From: Algoriphagus aquimarinus
GTDB lineage: Bacteria > Bacteroidota > Bacteroidia > Cytophagales > Cyclobacteriaceae
Length of the DNA: 64,000 nucleotides
Direction: 5' to 3'
Assembly: GCF_900112005.1 (NCBI RefSeq)
Contig: NZ_FOKK01000007.1
Span: 210,831 to 274,830, forward strand
This document shows, piece after piece, positions 44,223 through 53,172 of the stretch. The notes beneath the pieces are model-generated. The model made no database searches, was not told where the DNA came from, and worked only from the letters and a program-made list of their open reading frames with translations. How positions within the stretch are numbered: the stretch's first letter is position 1; the number at the start of each line of letters is the position of its first letter. Both the position numbers and the translations under genes were made by a program.

Positions 44223-45341
44223 TTAAATCCCTTCTGTAAACTTTGAAGTGATCATATCCACTACTTTTTTCAAATCTTGTGTCTGGTCAAATACTGCCAA
44301 TTGCTGATCGGCACCTGTACCATTTTTCAGAATCTGATGCACATAGTTGATCTCTTCTCTACTGTCTAATTCATCTACGACATCATCTACGAAATCCAGA
44401 AGTTCCATGATCAACTCATAGGTAGGCACTTCTATTTTTCTACCAAAATCGATCAATTTACCCTCAATTCCATTTCTCGCAGCACGGAATTTATTTTCAC
44501 GGATCAAGGCAATTCTGTAAATATTAAAGCTGGTGTTGCTCAGGAGAAGCCTGTACAACTTGGCAACTACAGCCTGTATCAAAGCCACTATACAAGTAGT
44601 CTCATCTACAGTAAGACACATATCACAAATCCGGAATTCAATCGTACTGAAAAATGGATGGATCCGAAGATCCCACCAGATTTTCTTGGGATTGTCTATA
44701 CAATTGGTTTTCACCAAAGTCTCCAAATAATTATCGTAAGAAGCAACTGAGTCAAAATATTCAGGCAAACCTGTTCTAGGGAATTTGGCAAAAATCTTGG
44801 CTCTGAATGCTTTAAAACCAGTATTTCTTCCTTCCCAAAATGGAGAATTGGTAGTCAAAGCATAGATATGAGGAAGAAAATAACACGCCTGATTCATCAA
44901 TTGAAGCGCAACTTCCCTATTGTCGATTCCTACATGCACATGGAGCCCGAAAATAAGATTTGATCGGGCAATGTCTTTCAATTCATCTACTATCGTATGG
45001 TATCTAGGGTCATCTGTGATCTCCTGATCTTGCCAGCGTGAAAAAGGATGCGTACTTGCCGCTCCTACTACTAAGCCTTGATCTGCTGCCAACTCAGATA
45101 TTTTATTTCTGAGGTAAGAAACTTCCTTACGGGCTTGAGCAACATTTTCACAGACATTGGTCCCCACTTCTACCACTGACTGATGCATTTCAGCCTTCAC
45201 TTGCTCCTTGAGTGTGATTTTTCCACCCTCCACAATTTTGGACATGTGTGAACGAAGATCTCTGGTTTCAGGATCTATTATCTGATATTCCTCTTCTACT
45301 CCAAGCGTGAACTTCGGGAGCTTTTTCAGTGATGAAGCCAT
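44223..45341 (-). CDS. Carboxylate-amine ligase, glutamate-cysteine ligase family 2 (YbdK-like)
   Basis: 372 residues beginning with the family signature FTLGVEEEYQIIDPETRDL. Later come FGLHVHVGIDNREVAL and DLRIHPFFSTIEFRICDMC, the GCS2 metal and ATP site regions. Enzymes of this group couple an amino acid carboxylate to an amine via acyl phosphate. Alone it could make gamma-glutamylcysteine-like products; the ATP-grasp neighbours suggest further ligation steps. Gaps to both neighbours are 22 and 44 bases. Confidence 0.9.
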   Translation of the reverse strand: MASSLKKLPKFTLGVEEEYQIIDPETRDLRSHMSKIVEGGKITLKEQVKAEMHQSVVEVGTNVCENVAQARKEVSYLRNKISELAADQGLVVGAASTHPFSRWQDQEITDDPRYHTIVDELKDIARSNLIFGLHVHVGIDNREVALQLMNQACYFLPHIYALTTNSPFWEGRNTGFKAFRAKIFAKFPRTGLPEYFDSVASYDNYLETLVKTNCIDNPKKIWWDLRIHPFFSTIEFRICDMCLTVDETTCIVALIQAVVAKLYRLLLSNTSFNIYRIALIRENKFRAARNGIEGKLIDFGRKIEVPTYELIMELLDFVDDVVDELDSREEINYVHQILKNGTGADQQLAVFDQTQDLKKVVDMITSKFTEGI

Positions 45342-45363
45342 GGTAATTCGTTAAGCGAAAAGT

Positions 45364-46320
45364 TTAAAATCTCTTGGAGCTGCTTACTGCATCTCTCATA
45401 AATGTGCCCCATGTTAGATTCATTTTCCCAGGTTTCTGAGCTTTTGCGTAGCTGATCGCCATTTTCGCAGCTTCCTCCACTACCCATTCAAAATTCTCCT
45501 GCCCTACCGAATTCACATCTGCATCAGGAGCTGGATTTCCAAAATCAATCGCATAAGGAATTCCGTCTTTCACTGCAAATTCCACGGTATTGAAATCATA
45601 GCCTAGGCCATGGCAAAGTCGAAGAGTGTAATCTTTGACCGTAGCCAACAACTTCTTTGAGGTAGGCGGTCCGTCTACTACATAGCGAAGATGGTGCGGG
45701 TTGCGAGGTTCGTAAGGCATGATTTTCACGGCTTTTCCTCCAAGACAATACACTCTGAAATACTCCTCAAATACAATTTCCTCCTGAAGCATCATCACCA
45801 ACTGCCCTGTTTCAGGATGAGTTCTGAAAAACTCTTCCTTGTCTTCTAGGCGGTACACATTCTTCCATCCACCCCCTGCGTAAGGTTTCATATAAGCTGG
45901 AAATCCAACGTAGTCGAATATCCCTTCCCAATCCAACGGGGCAACAAGATTCCTAAAGGATTTGCTTGTAGTGTCATCAGGATGCTTTGCAGATGGCAAA
46001 ATCACAGTTTTAGGCAGGGGAACTCCCAATTGATCTGCAAGGGCGTTATTGAAAAATTTATCATCAGCACTCCACCAAAATGGATTATTGATAACTGCCG
46101 TCCCAGTCAATGCCGCATTTTTCAAATACGCTCTGTAGAAGGGCACATCCTGGGAAATCCTATCTATAATGACTGCGTAATCTGATAACTGATTCTGAAT
46201 CACTTTATCTATTTGCACCGCTTCAGCAATAATCCCTTTTTCTGCCTTTTGATTAACTCGGTCAATAAAAGCCTGAGGAAAAGTATCCTCCATACCGAAA
46301 AGTATTCCTATTTTCTTCAT
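45364..46320 (-). CDS. ATP-grasp ligase (RimK/D-Ala-D-Ala ligase-like)
   Basis: 318 residues. ATP-grasp landmarks are FPAYMKPYAGGGWKNVYRL (ATP loop), MLQEEIVFEEYFRVYCLGG, and late NTVEFAVKDGIPYAIDFGNPAPDAD with the metal-binding acidic residues. The N-terminal MKKIGILFGMEDTF with IIDRISQDVPFYRAYLKNAAL resembles peptide ligases that extend amino acids or modify a C-terminus. It lies between the esterase and the GCS2-type gene in the five-gene operon. Confidence 0.85.
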   Translation of the reverse strand: MKKIGILFGMEDTFPQAFIDRVNQKAEKGIIAEAVQIDKVIQNQLSDYAVIIDRISQDVPFYRAYLKNAALTGTAVINNPFWWSADDKFFNNALADQLGVPLPKTVILPSAKHPDDTTSKSFRNLVAPLDWEGIFDYVGFPAYMKPYAGGGWKNVYRLEDKEEFFRTHPETGQLVMMLQEEIVFEEYFRVYCLGGKAVKIMPYEPRNPHHLRYVVDGPPTSKKLLATVKDYTLRLCHGLGYDFNTVEFAVKDGIPYAIDFGNPAPDADVNSVGQENFEWVVEEAAKMAISYAKAQKPGKMNLTWGTFMRDAVSSSKRF

Positions 46321-46343
46321 ATCTAAATTGATAATACGTTGAC

Positions 46344-47057
46344 CTAATTAAATTTGATTCTGCTCAGGTAATGTGGAAACATCTCCTTCCATACCTCCCA
46401 ATCATGCGCTCGGTTTTGACGAACGTCAAACCAATGAGCAATATTTTTTGACTTAAGAGTTTCATGTAGTTTGATATTGGCATCGTAGCAGATATCCCAA
46501 TTAGATGTACCCAAGACTACATCCATCTGCCAAAGCTCCTGATCGTTTAGTCCAGGAAGATACTCCAAGGGACTATTGTAAAAGATATCATCGTGCTGAT
46601 ATCCATCCATGAAGCTCCGGATATCAAACGCACCGGACATGCTAAATAGATGACTTACATAACCGGGATGCCTAAAAGCAAAATTTGCAGCATGATATCC
46701 ACCAAAACTACATCCTGCCATGACTACTTTACCGGCTGGCGTATTTAAGCGTATACGCTCCACGATCTCATGACAAATCATTTTGTCATAAGCTACATGA
46801 TTCTGAATTCGCTGATGAGGATGAATGCTCTTATTGTAAAAACTATCGGCATCATTACTTATAGGACAGTAGATTTTAATAAGCCCCTGTTCTATATACC
46901 ATTGGGCAGATTTCACCAGTCCCATATCCCGGTTTTCATGAAAGGATCCTTTTGAAGTCGGGAAAATCACAACAGGATATCCCGCATGTCCGAACACCAA
47001 CATTTCTACGTCCCGCTGCAGAAAGGGAGAAAACCATTTTAAATACTCTTCTTTCAT
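46344..47057 (-). CDS. Esterase-like alpha/beta hydrolase, first gene of the ligase operon
   Basis: 237 residues without signal peptide. It has VVIFPTSKGSFHENRDMG, a nucleophile elbow AGCSFGGYHAANF with Ser in C-S-F, and a late His in NRAHDWEVWKEMFP. This matches the COG4947-type esterase family. It is 23 bases upstream of the ATP-grasp gene, so its product may hydrolyse an ester or thioester linked to the pathway. Substrate unknown. Confidence 0.82.
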   Translation of the reverse strand: MKEEYLKWFSPFLQRDVEMLVFGHAGYPVVIFPTSKGSFHENRDMGLVKSAQWYIEQGLIKIYCPISNDADSFYNKSIHPHQRIQNHVAYDKMICHEIVERIRLNTPAGKVVMAGCSFGGYHAANFAFRHPGYVSHLFSMSGAFDIRSFMDGYQHDDIFYNSPLEYLPGLNDQELWQMDVVLGTSNWDICYDANIKLHETLKSKNIAHWFDVRQNRAHDWEVWKEMFPHYLSRIKFN

Positions 47058-47175
47058 ATATAAAATTTCAACTAACAGTTAAAAATCAGAGGTTTTCTCT
47101 CCATTTCAAATACTAGTCAAAATTTCCTAAAAAGAAAAGTAACTGAGGTTAGCTTATTAATAAAAAATAAAGCTT

Positions 47176-47688
47176 CTACCGATTTAACTTTAGATCTGGC
47201 TGATTTTTAAGGACATAATTCCGAATGACACAAAAAATAAATATGACACAAAAAGCGCCAACAGTCAACCACTTAGTAGTCGTGAAAAAAGATGCGATAA
47301 ATCCTAAAACCTGACTTTCTACAGGGAATTTTAAAAGTAAAAAAGTCACCATCAGGTTTTCAAATAAATCCAAAATAAAAATCACAAGTGGTAAAATCAC
47401 TAGTAGTTTTCTTTTCGAGATCTTCATTATCAAAATACTAAATAGCAAGAGGTAGACGAGCATGTAAGCAGTATCCAAAATCCAAATCACAGCAAGGTAG
47501 TTCTCCCTTACTTTTGGCCCCATGCTTTGTATCGAGTTGTAGGCTTCATTTGCGGAATAAGCAAAACGCACATCCAGAGCTAATTCTCTGGGCATAAAAT
47601 AGTTGAGCAGAAGATTGAATAAGGCGAAAAGCACGACCAAAGCAAGTAAACTTGGCGGTCTCTCTAATTTTCTAAAAATTGCTTCCAT
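47176..47688 (-). CDS. Four-helix membrane protein of unknown function
   Basis: 170 residues from ATG at 47686-47688; a TTG 15 bases further upstream is possible. Four membrane helices are predicted: LLALVVLFALFNLLLNYF, IWILDTAYMLVYLLLFSILI, LLVILPLVIFILDLFENLMV and WLTVGAFCVIFIFCVIR. The second to fourth resemble small DUF-type membrane proteins common in Bacteroidota. No catalytic motif is seen. Confidence 0.7.
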   Translation of the reverse strand: MEAIFRKLERPPSLLALVVLFALFNLLLNYFMPRELALDVRFAYSANEAYNSIQSMGPKVRENYLAVIWILDTAYMLVYLLLFSILIMKISKRKLLVILPLVIFILDLFENLMVTFLLLKFPVESQVLGFIASFFTTTKWLTVGAFCVIFIFCVIRNYVLKNQPDLKLNR

Positions 47689-47782
47689 AAAAAAATCTAA
47701 CAAAAATGAATAATGCCCAATTTAGGTGATTCTATCTAAAAATTATAAAGCAGACTGCATTTCCTGTACGAGTAATCTATAA

Positions 47783-48295
47783 TCAGGTTGTATACCAACT
47801 TGCATACATAGGATAATTTCTAGCCGTTCTTGAAATCACCTCTTCCATTTCGGCTCCAGTATCTTTCACTTTTTTAGCAGGAATTCCCGCATAGATTGAA
47901 TTAGCCTCCACGACAGTATTTGCCAAAACCACTGCGCCTGCCGCAATCACTGCACCTGAATGAACGATGGCTCCATCCATTACGATTGCTCCCATTCCTA
48001 CTAGTACCCGGTCATGAATAGTACAGCCATGTACCACGGCATTATGTGCTACAGAAACCTCGTTACCGATATAAGTACCTGCTTTCTTGTAGGAGCAGTG
48101 GATCACCACACCATCCTGAATATTGGAATTATTGCCAATTCGAATTTCATGAACATCCCCACGAATTACCGCATTGAACCAAACTGTACAATTCTCTCCC
48201 ATGATCACATCACCTACAATCGTAGCGTTTGGCGCTAACCAACAATTCGTCCCAAAGGCCGGAGTTTTATTATTTACATCAAGTAACAATGCCAT
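47783..48295 (-). CDS. Gamma-carbonic-anhydrase-family hexapeptide-repeat protein
   Basis: 170 residues from ATG at 48293-48295 (a GTG at 48326-48328 would add 11). A left-handed beta-helix of hexapeptide repeats runs from NCWLAPNATIVGDVIMGENCTVWFNAVIRGDV to VVLANTVVEANSIYAGIPAKKV. Metal-ligand His residues are present in the regions NIQDGVVIHCS and VAHNAVVHGC. The family includes gamma carbonic anhydrases and related YrdA/PaaY proteins; anhydrase activity varies, so the exact role is open. Confidence 0.9.
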   Translation of the reverse strand: MALLLDVNNKTPAFGTNCWLAPNATIVGDVIMGENCTVWFNAVIRGDVHEIRIGNNSNIQDGVVIHCSYKKAGTYIGNEVSVAHNAVVHGCTIHDRVLVGMGAIVMDGAIVHSGAVIAAGAVVLANTVVEANSIYAGIPAKKVKDTGAEMEEVISRTARNYPMYASWYTT

Positions 48296-48432
48296 TTTCA
48301 GGAAGACTAATTTTGGTTCGTTTATCACTATCTCAAAAACAAAGTTTCACTTTTTCTTTTGAGTAATGAACTTTTTAACAAACTTTGAGTTTACATGTAT
48401 ATACACACAAAATTGAAATTTAACTCAGCACA

Positions 48433-49155
48433 ATGAAAATTATCAAACCAACAGGCCTAATTGTAGCGGCCGCACTAATGACTTTTGCTTGCAGCAAACC
48501 TGCTGACACGGTAGAAACAACTGATGCTCAAGAAGTAGCATCTTCAGAAGGAACGACTTTAACTTTGAGTCCAGAAGCTTCTAAAATAGCTTGGATGGGT
48601 TACAAACCAACCGGACAGCATCATGGAGTAATCCCTGCTACGACTGGTACTGTAACTGTAAATGGCACTGAAGTAACTGGTGGTTCATTCACGTTTGACA
48701 TCACTGCACTAGAAATCCACGATATGGAAGCAGGTACAGAGATGCATGGTAAATTGAGCACTCACTTACAATCTGATGATTTCTTCGATGCTGCTAATCA
48801 CCCAACTGCAACTTTCGAAATCACTGCAGTGGAGCCTTTCACTGCTGATGACGTAGTTGCGGACAATGAAGAGTTTGCTTCTGACAACACGCCAAAAACT
48901 AATAGCGAACTTTCTCCTGAAGCTCCTAATTACTGGGTAAGCGGAAACTTGACTATGAGAGGAACTACTAAAAACATCAAATTCCCTGCGACTATCAATG
49001 TAGCTGACGGAGCTGTAACTGCGAAAGCTGGTTTCAACATCAACAGAACTGATTGGGGTCTTGCATACGGAGACGAAGCTACTGCAGTTGATAAGGCAAA
49101 AGACAAATTTGTTTACAACAGCGTAGGTTTGGTATTGGACGTGAAAGCCAATTAA
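48433..49155 (+). CDS. YceI-family lipoprotein
   Basis: 240 residues with a lipoprotein signal (LIVAAALMTFACSK). The mature protein shows the YceI lipocalin-like barrel: SKIAWMGYKPTGQHHGVI, GGSFTFDITAL, LSTHLQSDDFFDAANHPTATFEITAV, and NLTMRGTTKNIKFPATI near the end. YceI proteins bind isoprenoid-type lipids; the Cys anchor places it on the periplasmic or outer-membrane face. Followed by a clear terminator. Confidence 0.92.
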   Translation: MKIIKPTGLIVAAALMTFACSKPADTVETTDAQEVASSEGTTLTLSPEASKIAWMGYKPTGQHHGVIPATTGTVTVNGTEVTGGSFTFDITALEIHDMEAGTEMHGKLSTHLQSDDFFDAANHPTATFEITAVEPFTADDVVADNEEFASDNTPKTNSELSPEAPNYWVSGNLTMRGTTKNIKFPATINVADGAVTAKAGFNINRTDWGLAYGDEATAVDKAKDKFVYNSVGLVLDVKAN

Positions 49156-49174
49156 TCCATAACAAACTCATTTG

Positions 49175-49207
49175 AAAGAGGAATTCTAACAGGATTCCTC
49201 TTTTTTT
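49175..49207 (+). terminator. Terminator of the YceI gene
   Basis: AAAGAGGAAT (49175-49184) pairs with ATTCCTCTTT (49194-49203) around 9 loop bases, followed by T residues. Confidence 0.9.
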
Positions 49208-49216
49208 GTGCTACCA

Positions 49217-50470
49217 ATGGAAAAAAGCACCTCCTTCATCTATCCTATCACTGATCCAAATTGGATCGAAAAACTTTGCAGATGGGCAGACCTGCACTTT
49301 GACTTTTTTGCTTTTACCAATGGAAATGCCCACCAATATCCAGAAGAACCTTTTGCTACCCGATTTTTCGCTGGACATAAGCAGTTGGCTGAAAATGAAA
49401 TCTGGGGTATATCTAGTAAGTTCCAAAAGGTCGGCATCATAGGATACGACTTCAAAAACCACTTAGAGAAACTTCAAAGTGAGAACGAAGCTTTTTTCGA
49501 ACTTCCAGAAATCTGCTTCTTCCAACCCTCCTTTACACTGGATTTTGATGGGAAAAATATCTATTCTGAAAACGAATTGTCTGATGATTTCTGGAAAGAA
49601 ATAGCTAGAATCAAACTTCCTTTCTCAGCGGACACCACTTGCGAAGTCAGCCCACAACTCACAAAGGATAGCTATCTGGAGACTGTGAATACGATTCAGA
49701 ATCACATTATCGAAGGGAATACCTACGAAACCAATTTTTGCCAAGCTTACGCAGGATCATTTGAGTCTTGGGACCCAATTTCAGCTTATTTCAAGCTGAA
49801 CGAACTTTCTCGCATGCCATTCTCATCACTTTTCAAAGCAAAGTCTCAGTGGTTAGTTTCAGCCTCTCCTGAGCGTTATTTGAAAAGAACTGGCAGCAAA
49901 ATCATCGCGCAACCTATCAAAGGAACTATTAAGCGTGGAAAATCTGCCGCTGAAGACGCTGCGAATAGAGAAACTTTGGCCAGCAGCGAAAAAGAACAAG
50001 CCGAAAATCTGATGATCACGGACTTGATGAGAAATGACCTCTCCAAAGTGTCAAAGACTGGTTCTGTGCAAGTCAAAGAGCTGTTTGGTATCTATCCCTT
50101 ACCAAGAGTCTTTCAGATGATCAGCACGATAGTTTCTGACCTAAAAGAAGATGTAACCTTCTCCCAAATCATTCAAGCTTCATTCCCAATGGGCAGCATG
50201 ACTGGCGCACCGAAGATTCGTACGATGGAAATTATCGATGAACTGGAAAGCTTCAAGAGAGGTTGGTTTTCGGGCGCCTTTGGGGTAATCGAAGAAAACG
50301 GGGATTTTGATTTCTCCGTAATCATTCGCAGCATTATCGCTGACTTGGAAGTGAAAAAACTCTACTTCGGCGTAGGCAGCGCCATCACCTACGATGCCAA
50401 AGCAGAACAAGAATACGAGGAATGCGGTCTCAAAGCCCAGGCAATTCTAGAAGTACTCCGTGGAAACTGA
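49217..50470 (+). CDS. pabB: Chorismate-binding enzyme, probable aminodeoxychorismate synthase component I
   Basis: 417 residues from ATG 49217 (GTG 49208 also in frame, inside the preceding terminator). Chorismate-binding motifs are RMPFSSLFKAKSQWLVSASPE, AQPIKGTIKRG (the P-I-K-G-T catalytic segment of PabB and TrpE), ENLMITDLMRNDLSKV and GSMTGAPKIRTMEIIDELE. The PIKGTI segment with Lys fits PabB, whereas TrpE usually has PIAGT. With a PabA partner elsewhere it would make 4-amino-4-deoxychorismate for folate. The last 11 bases overlap dinB. Confidence 0.88.
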   Translation: MEKSTSFIYPITDPNWIEKLCRWADLHFDFFAFTNGNAHQYPEEPFATRFFAGHKQLAENEIWGISSKFQKVGIIGYDFKNHLEKLQSENEAFFELPEICFFQPSFTLDFDGKNIYSENELSDDFWKEIARIKLPFSADTTCEVSPQLTKDSYLETVNTIQNHIIEGNTYETNFCQAYAGSFESWDPISAYFKLNELSRMPFSSLFKAKSQWLVSASPERYLKRTGSKIIAQPIKGTIKRGKSAAEDAANRETLASSEKEQAENLMITDLMRNDLSKVSKTGSVQVKELFGIYPLPRVFQMISTIVSDLKEDVTFSQIIQASFPMGSMTGAPKIRTMEIIDELESFKRGWFSGAFGVIEENGDFDFSVIIRSIIADLEVKKLYFGVGSAITYDAKAEQEYEECGLKAQAILEVLRGN

Positions 50471-51563
50471 AAAAGACATAGTAGCCCCTCCAGTCCGGAA
50501 AATCATCCATGTAGATATGGACGCATTTTACGCGTCCGTAGAGCAGCTTGACCATCCCGAATGGCGAGGAAAACCGCTTGTGGTGGGCGGAAATGCTGCT
50601 CGAGGCGTGATCGCAGCAGCTAGTTATGAAGCTAGAAAATTCGGTGTTTACTCCGCTATGCCCTCCGTCTTGGCAGCTCGTAAATGCCCGCAGCTAATTT
50701 TTGCACCAGCGAGATTTGATCGATATCGAGAGATTTCCAGTCAGATCAGAGAGGTTTTTCACGAGTACACAGATCTAGTCGAGCCACTTTCACTGGATGA
50801 GGCATTTATGGATGTGACGGAAAATAAGAAAGGCCTAAAATCAGCCATACTGATAGCCAAGCAAATCCGCCAAAAGATCAAGGAGCGCACAGGATTGAAT
50901 GCTTCGGCAGGTGTTTCCTACAATAAGTTCTTAGCTAAAATCGCCTCTGATCTAAACAAGCCTAATGGCCAGGCCGTGATCCTTCCTGAGGAGGCTGAGG
51001 ATTTTTTAGAGAAGTTACCCATCAAGAAATTCTTCGGAATAGGGAAAGTAACAGCGGAGAAAATGAGCTCTCTAGGAATTCACAGTGGCAAAGAGCTTAA
51101 GCAATTTTCTCTGCAATACCTCACTCGGAAATTCGGGAAATCTGGTATTCACTACTTCAACATCGTCCGAGGAATCCACCTTTCCGAGGTGCAGCCACAT
51201 CGAATTCGAAAATCTCTCAGTGCTGAGAACACTTTTGAAAAAGACATCTTGGCGATGAATGATCTGCTTTTCGCCCTAAAACCTATCTGTGATGAGCTGA
51301 TCAAGCGAATTAAAAAGTCTGGGATCAAGGGCCGAACAGTAACCCTGAAAATCAAATTCTCAGATTTCACTCAGCAGACACGCAGCAAAACCCAAGAACA
51401 ATATCCTGACGATGAACTCATCTGGGAAATAGCTCAGGAACTTCTGGCTCAAGAACCCTTTGAGAAATCAATTCGTTTACTTGGGCTTGGTATCTCCAAT
51501 CTCAATATTATTGAGGAGCATCAGCACTTCGGAGAACAGCTCAAGATCCCATTTGAAGGCTAG
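50460..51563 (+). CDS. dinB: DNA polymerase IV (Y-family)
   Basis: 367 residues from GTG 50460; the next in-frame Met would fall within the catalytic motif. It begins IIHVDMDAFYASVEQLDHP with metal-binding D, then ASYEARKFGVYSAMP, LSLDEAFMDVTEN with the second acidic pair, and GVSYNKFLAKIASDLNKPNGQ. The little-finger domain follows at about 240-350. It performs error-prone translesion synthesis. Its start overlaps pabB by 11 bases. No LexA-like box was seen upstream. Confidence 0.95.
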   Translation: METEKDIVAPPVRKIIHVDMDAFYASVEQLDHPEWRGKPLVVGGNAARGVIAAASYEARKFGVYSAMPSVLAARKCPQLIFAPARFDRYREISSQIREVFHEYTDLVEPLSLDEAFMDVTENKKGLKSAILIAKQIRQKIKERTGLNASAGVSYNKFLAKIASDLNKPNGQAVILPEEAEDFLEKLPIKKFFGIGKVTAEKMSSLGIHSGKELKQFSLQYLTRKFGKSGIHYFNIVRGIHLSEVQPHRIRKSLSAENTFEKDILAMNDLLFALKPICDELIKRIKKSGIKGRTVTLKIKFSDFTQQTRSKTQEQYPDDELIWEIAQELLAQEPFEKSIRLLGLGISNLNIIEEHQHFGEQLKIPFEG

Positions 51564-51696
51564 AAGACCTAAATGAATTCCAGTATGTAGCCAGTTAACC
51601 AACATTAAGTACGCTGGCAAAATAAAAGGATCATACATTCTGCCATTTTGTCCGCATTTTAGTAATTTCGCCATCCGAAAGAAGGAAAGAAGGTAC

Positions 51697-53172
51697 ATGA
51701 CCAATTTAATTGCAGACATAGATATCATCTCAGCAGAAGAAGCTCAAGCATGCGACTTCAAAATCACCGCAGATGAAAATACCGGCAAAACCAGAAAACT
51801 CTACATTGAGAGCTACGGTTGCGCCATGAATTTCGCAGATTCAGAGATCGTAGCATCCATCATGAAAGAAGGTGGATTTGACACGACTTCTGATTTTTAT
51901 CAAGCAGATGTAATTTTTCTCAACACCTGCTCCATCCGCGAAAAAGCCGAGCTAACCGTACGAAAGCGCCTCACAGATTTTCAACGTGCTAAAAGAAGCA
52001 AGCCCGGAATGACTATCGGCGTGCTTGGTTGCATGGCTGAGCGACTGAAAGAGAAGCTTCTCGAAGAGGAAAAAATCGTGGACATCGTCGTAGGCCCAGA
52101 TGCTTACCGTGATCTACCAAACTTACTTTCGGTAGCCGAAGACGGTCAGAAAGCAGTAAACACATTCCTTTCACGTGAGGAAACTTACGCAGACATCTCT
52201 CCGGTTCGTCTGAATTCCAACGGCGTAACAGCATTCGTTTCTATCATGCGGGGCTGTGACAACATGTGCTCATTCTGCGTAGTGCCTTTCACTCGTGGTA
52301 GAGAACGAAGCCGTGACCCCTATTCCATCGTCGAAGAAGCAAAAGACCTTTTCTCCAAAGGATACAAGGAAGTCACGCTACTCGGTCAAAATGTGGATAG
52401 CTACAAATGGTCTGCTGAAGAGAATAACAAAGCCAGACTGAACAAAAAAGATGAGGATTCAACTACGGTTGTCAACTTTGCCAATTTGCTGGAAATGGTT
52501 GCCTTGGTAGACCCTATGCTCCGCGTACGATTCTCCACTTCTCATCCCAAAGACATTACCAACGAGGTACTATACACGATAAAGAAATACGATAACATCT
52601 GTAATTACATCCACTTGCCTGCACAAAGCGGAAATTCACGCGTGTTGGAAATGATGAATAGAACCTACGATCGTGAATGGTACTTGGAGCGCATTTCCAA
52701 AATCAGAGAGATCCTAGGTGAGGAATGTGGAATATCATCCGACATGATCACTGGATTCTGCAGCGAAACAGAGGAAGAGCATCAAGACACACTTTCTCTG
52801 ATGGATATCGTAAAATTCGATTTCTCTTACATGTTCTACTATTCGGAGAGACCAGGGACTTTGGCAGCAAAGAAATACCCAGATGATATTTCCTTGGAAG
52901 TAAAAAAACGAAGATTATCTGAAGTGATCGTTAAGCAGAGCGCTACTTCTCTTATGAGAAATAAACTCGACCTCGGAAAAGAACAGATAATACTAGTGGA
53001 AGGCCCATCGAAGAAATCAGCAGATGACTATAAAGGCAGAAACTCAGCAAATAAAGTGGTGATCATTCCTGCTGGTAACTATTCCAAAGGCGACTACTTA
53101 AGCGTAAAAATCATTGATTGCACTCCAGCAACACTGTTTGGTGAGGTGATTGAAATAAACCCGAAACATTAA
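51697..53172 (+). CDS. miaB: tRNA-2-methylthio-N6-dimethylallyladenosine synthase
   Basis: 491 residues. The N-terminal UPF0004 domain starts [19 protein letters not shown] with its Fe-S cysteines ([22 protein letters not shown]). The radical-SAM motif is [26 protein letters not shown] (C-x3-C-x2-C), and a TRAM domain closes the protein. It methylthiolates A37 of tRNAs reading UNN codons. Its stop overlaps the start of the sigma-54 activator by one base. Confidence 0.97.
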   Translation: MTNLIADIDIISAEEAQACDFKITADENTGKTRKLYIESYGCAMNFADSEIVASIMKEGGFDTTSDFYQADVIFLNTCSIREKAELTVRKRLTDFQRAKRSKPGMTIGVLGCMAERLKEKLLEEEKIVDIVVGPDAYRDLPNLLSVAEDGQKAVNTFLSREETYADISPVRLNSNGVTAFVSIMRGCDNMCSFCVVPFTRGRERSRDPYSIVEEAKDLFSKGYKEVTLLGQNVDSYKWSAEENNKARLNKKDEDSTTVVNFANLLEMVALVDPMLRVRFSTSHPKDITNEVLYTIKKYDNICNYIHLPAQSGNSRVLEMMNRTYDREWYLERISKIREILGEECGISSDMITGFCSETEEEHQDTLSLMDIVKFDFSYMFYYSERPGTLAAKKYPDDISLEVKKRRLSEVIVKQSATSLMRNKLDLGKEQIILVEGPSKKSADDYKGRNSANKVVIIPAGNYSKGDYLSVKIIDCTPATLFGEVIEINPKH

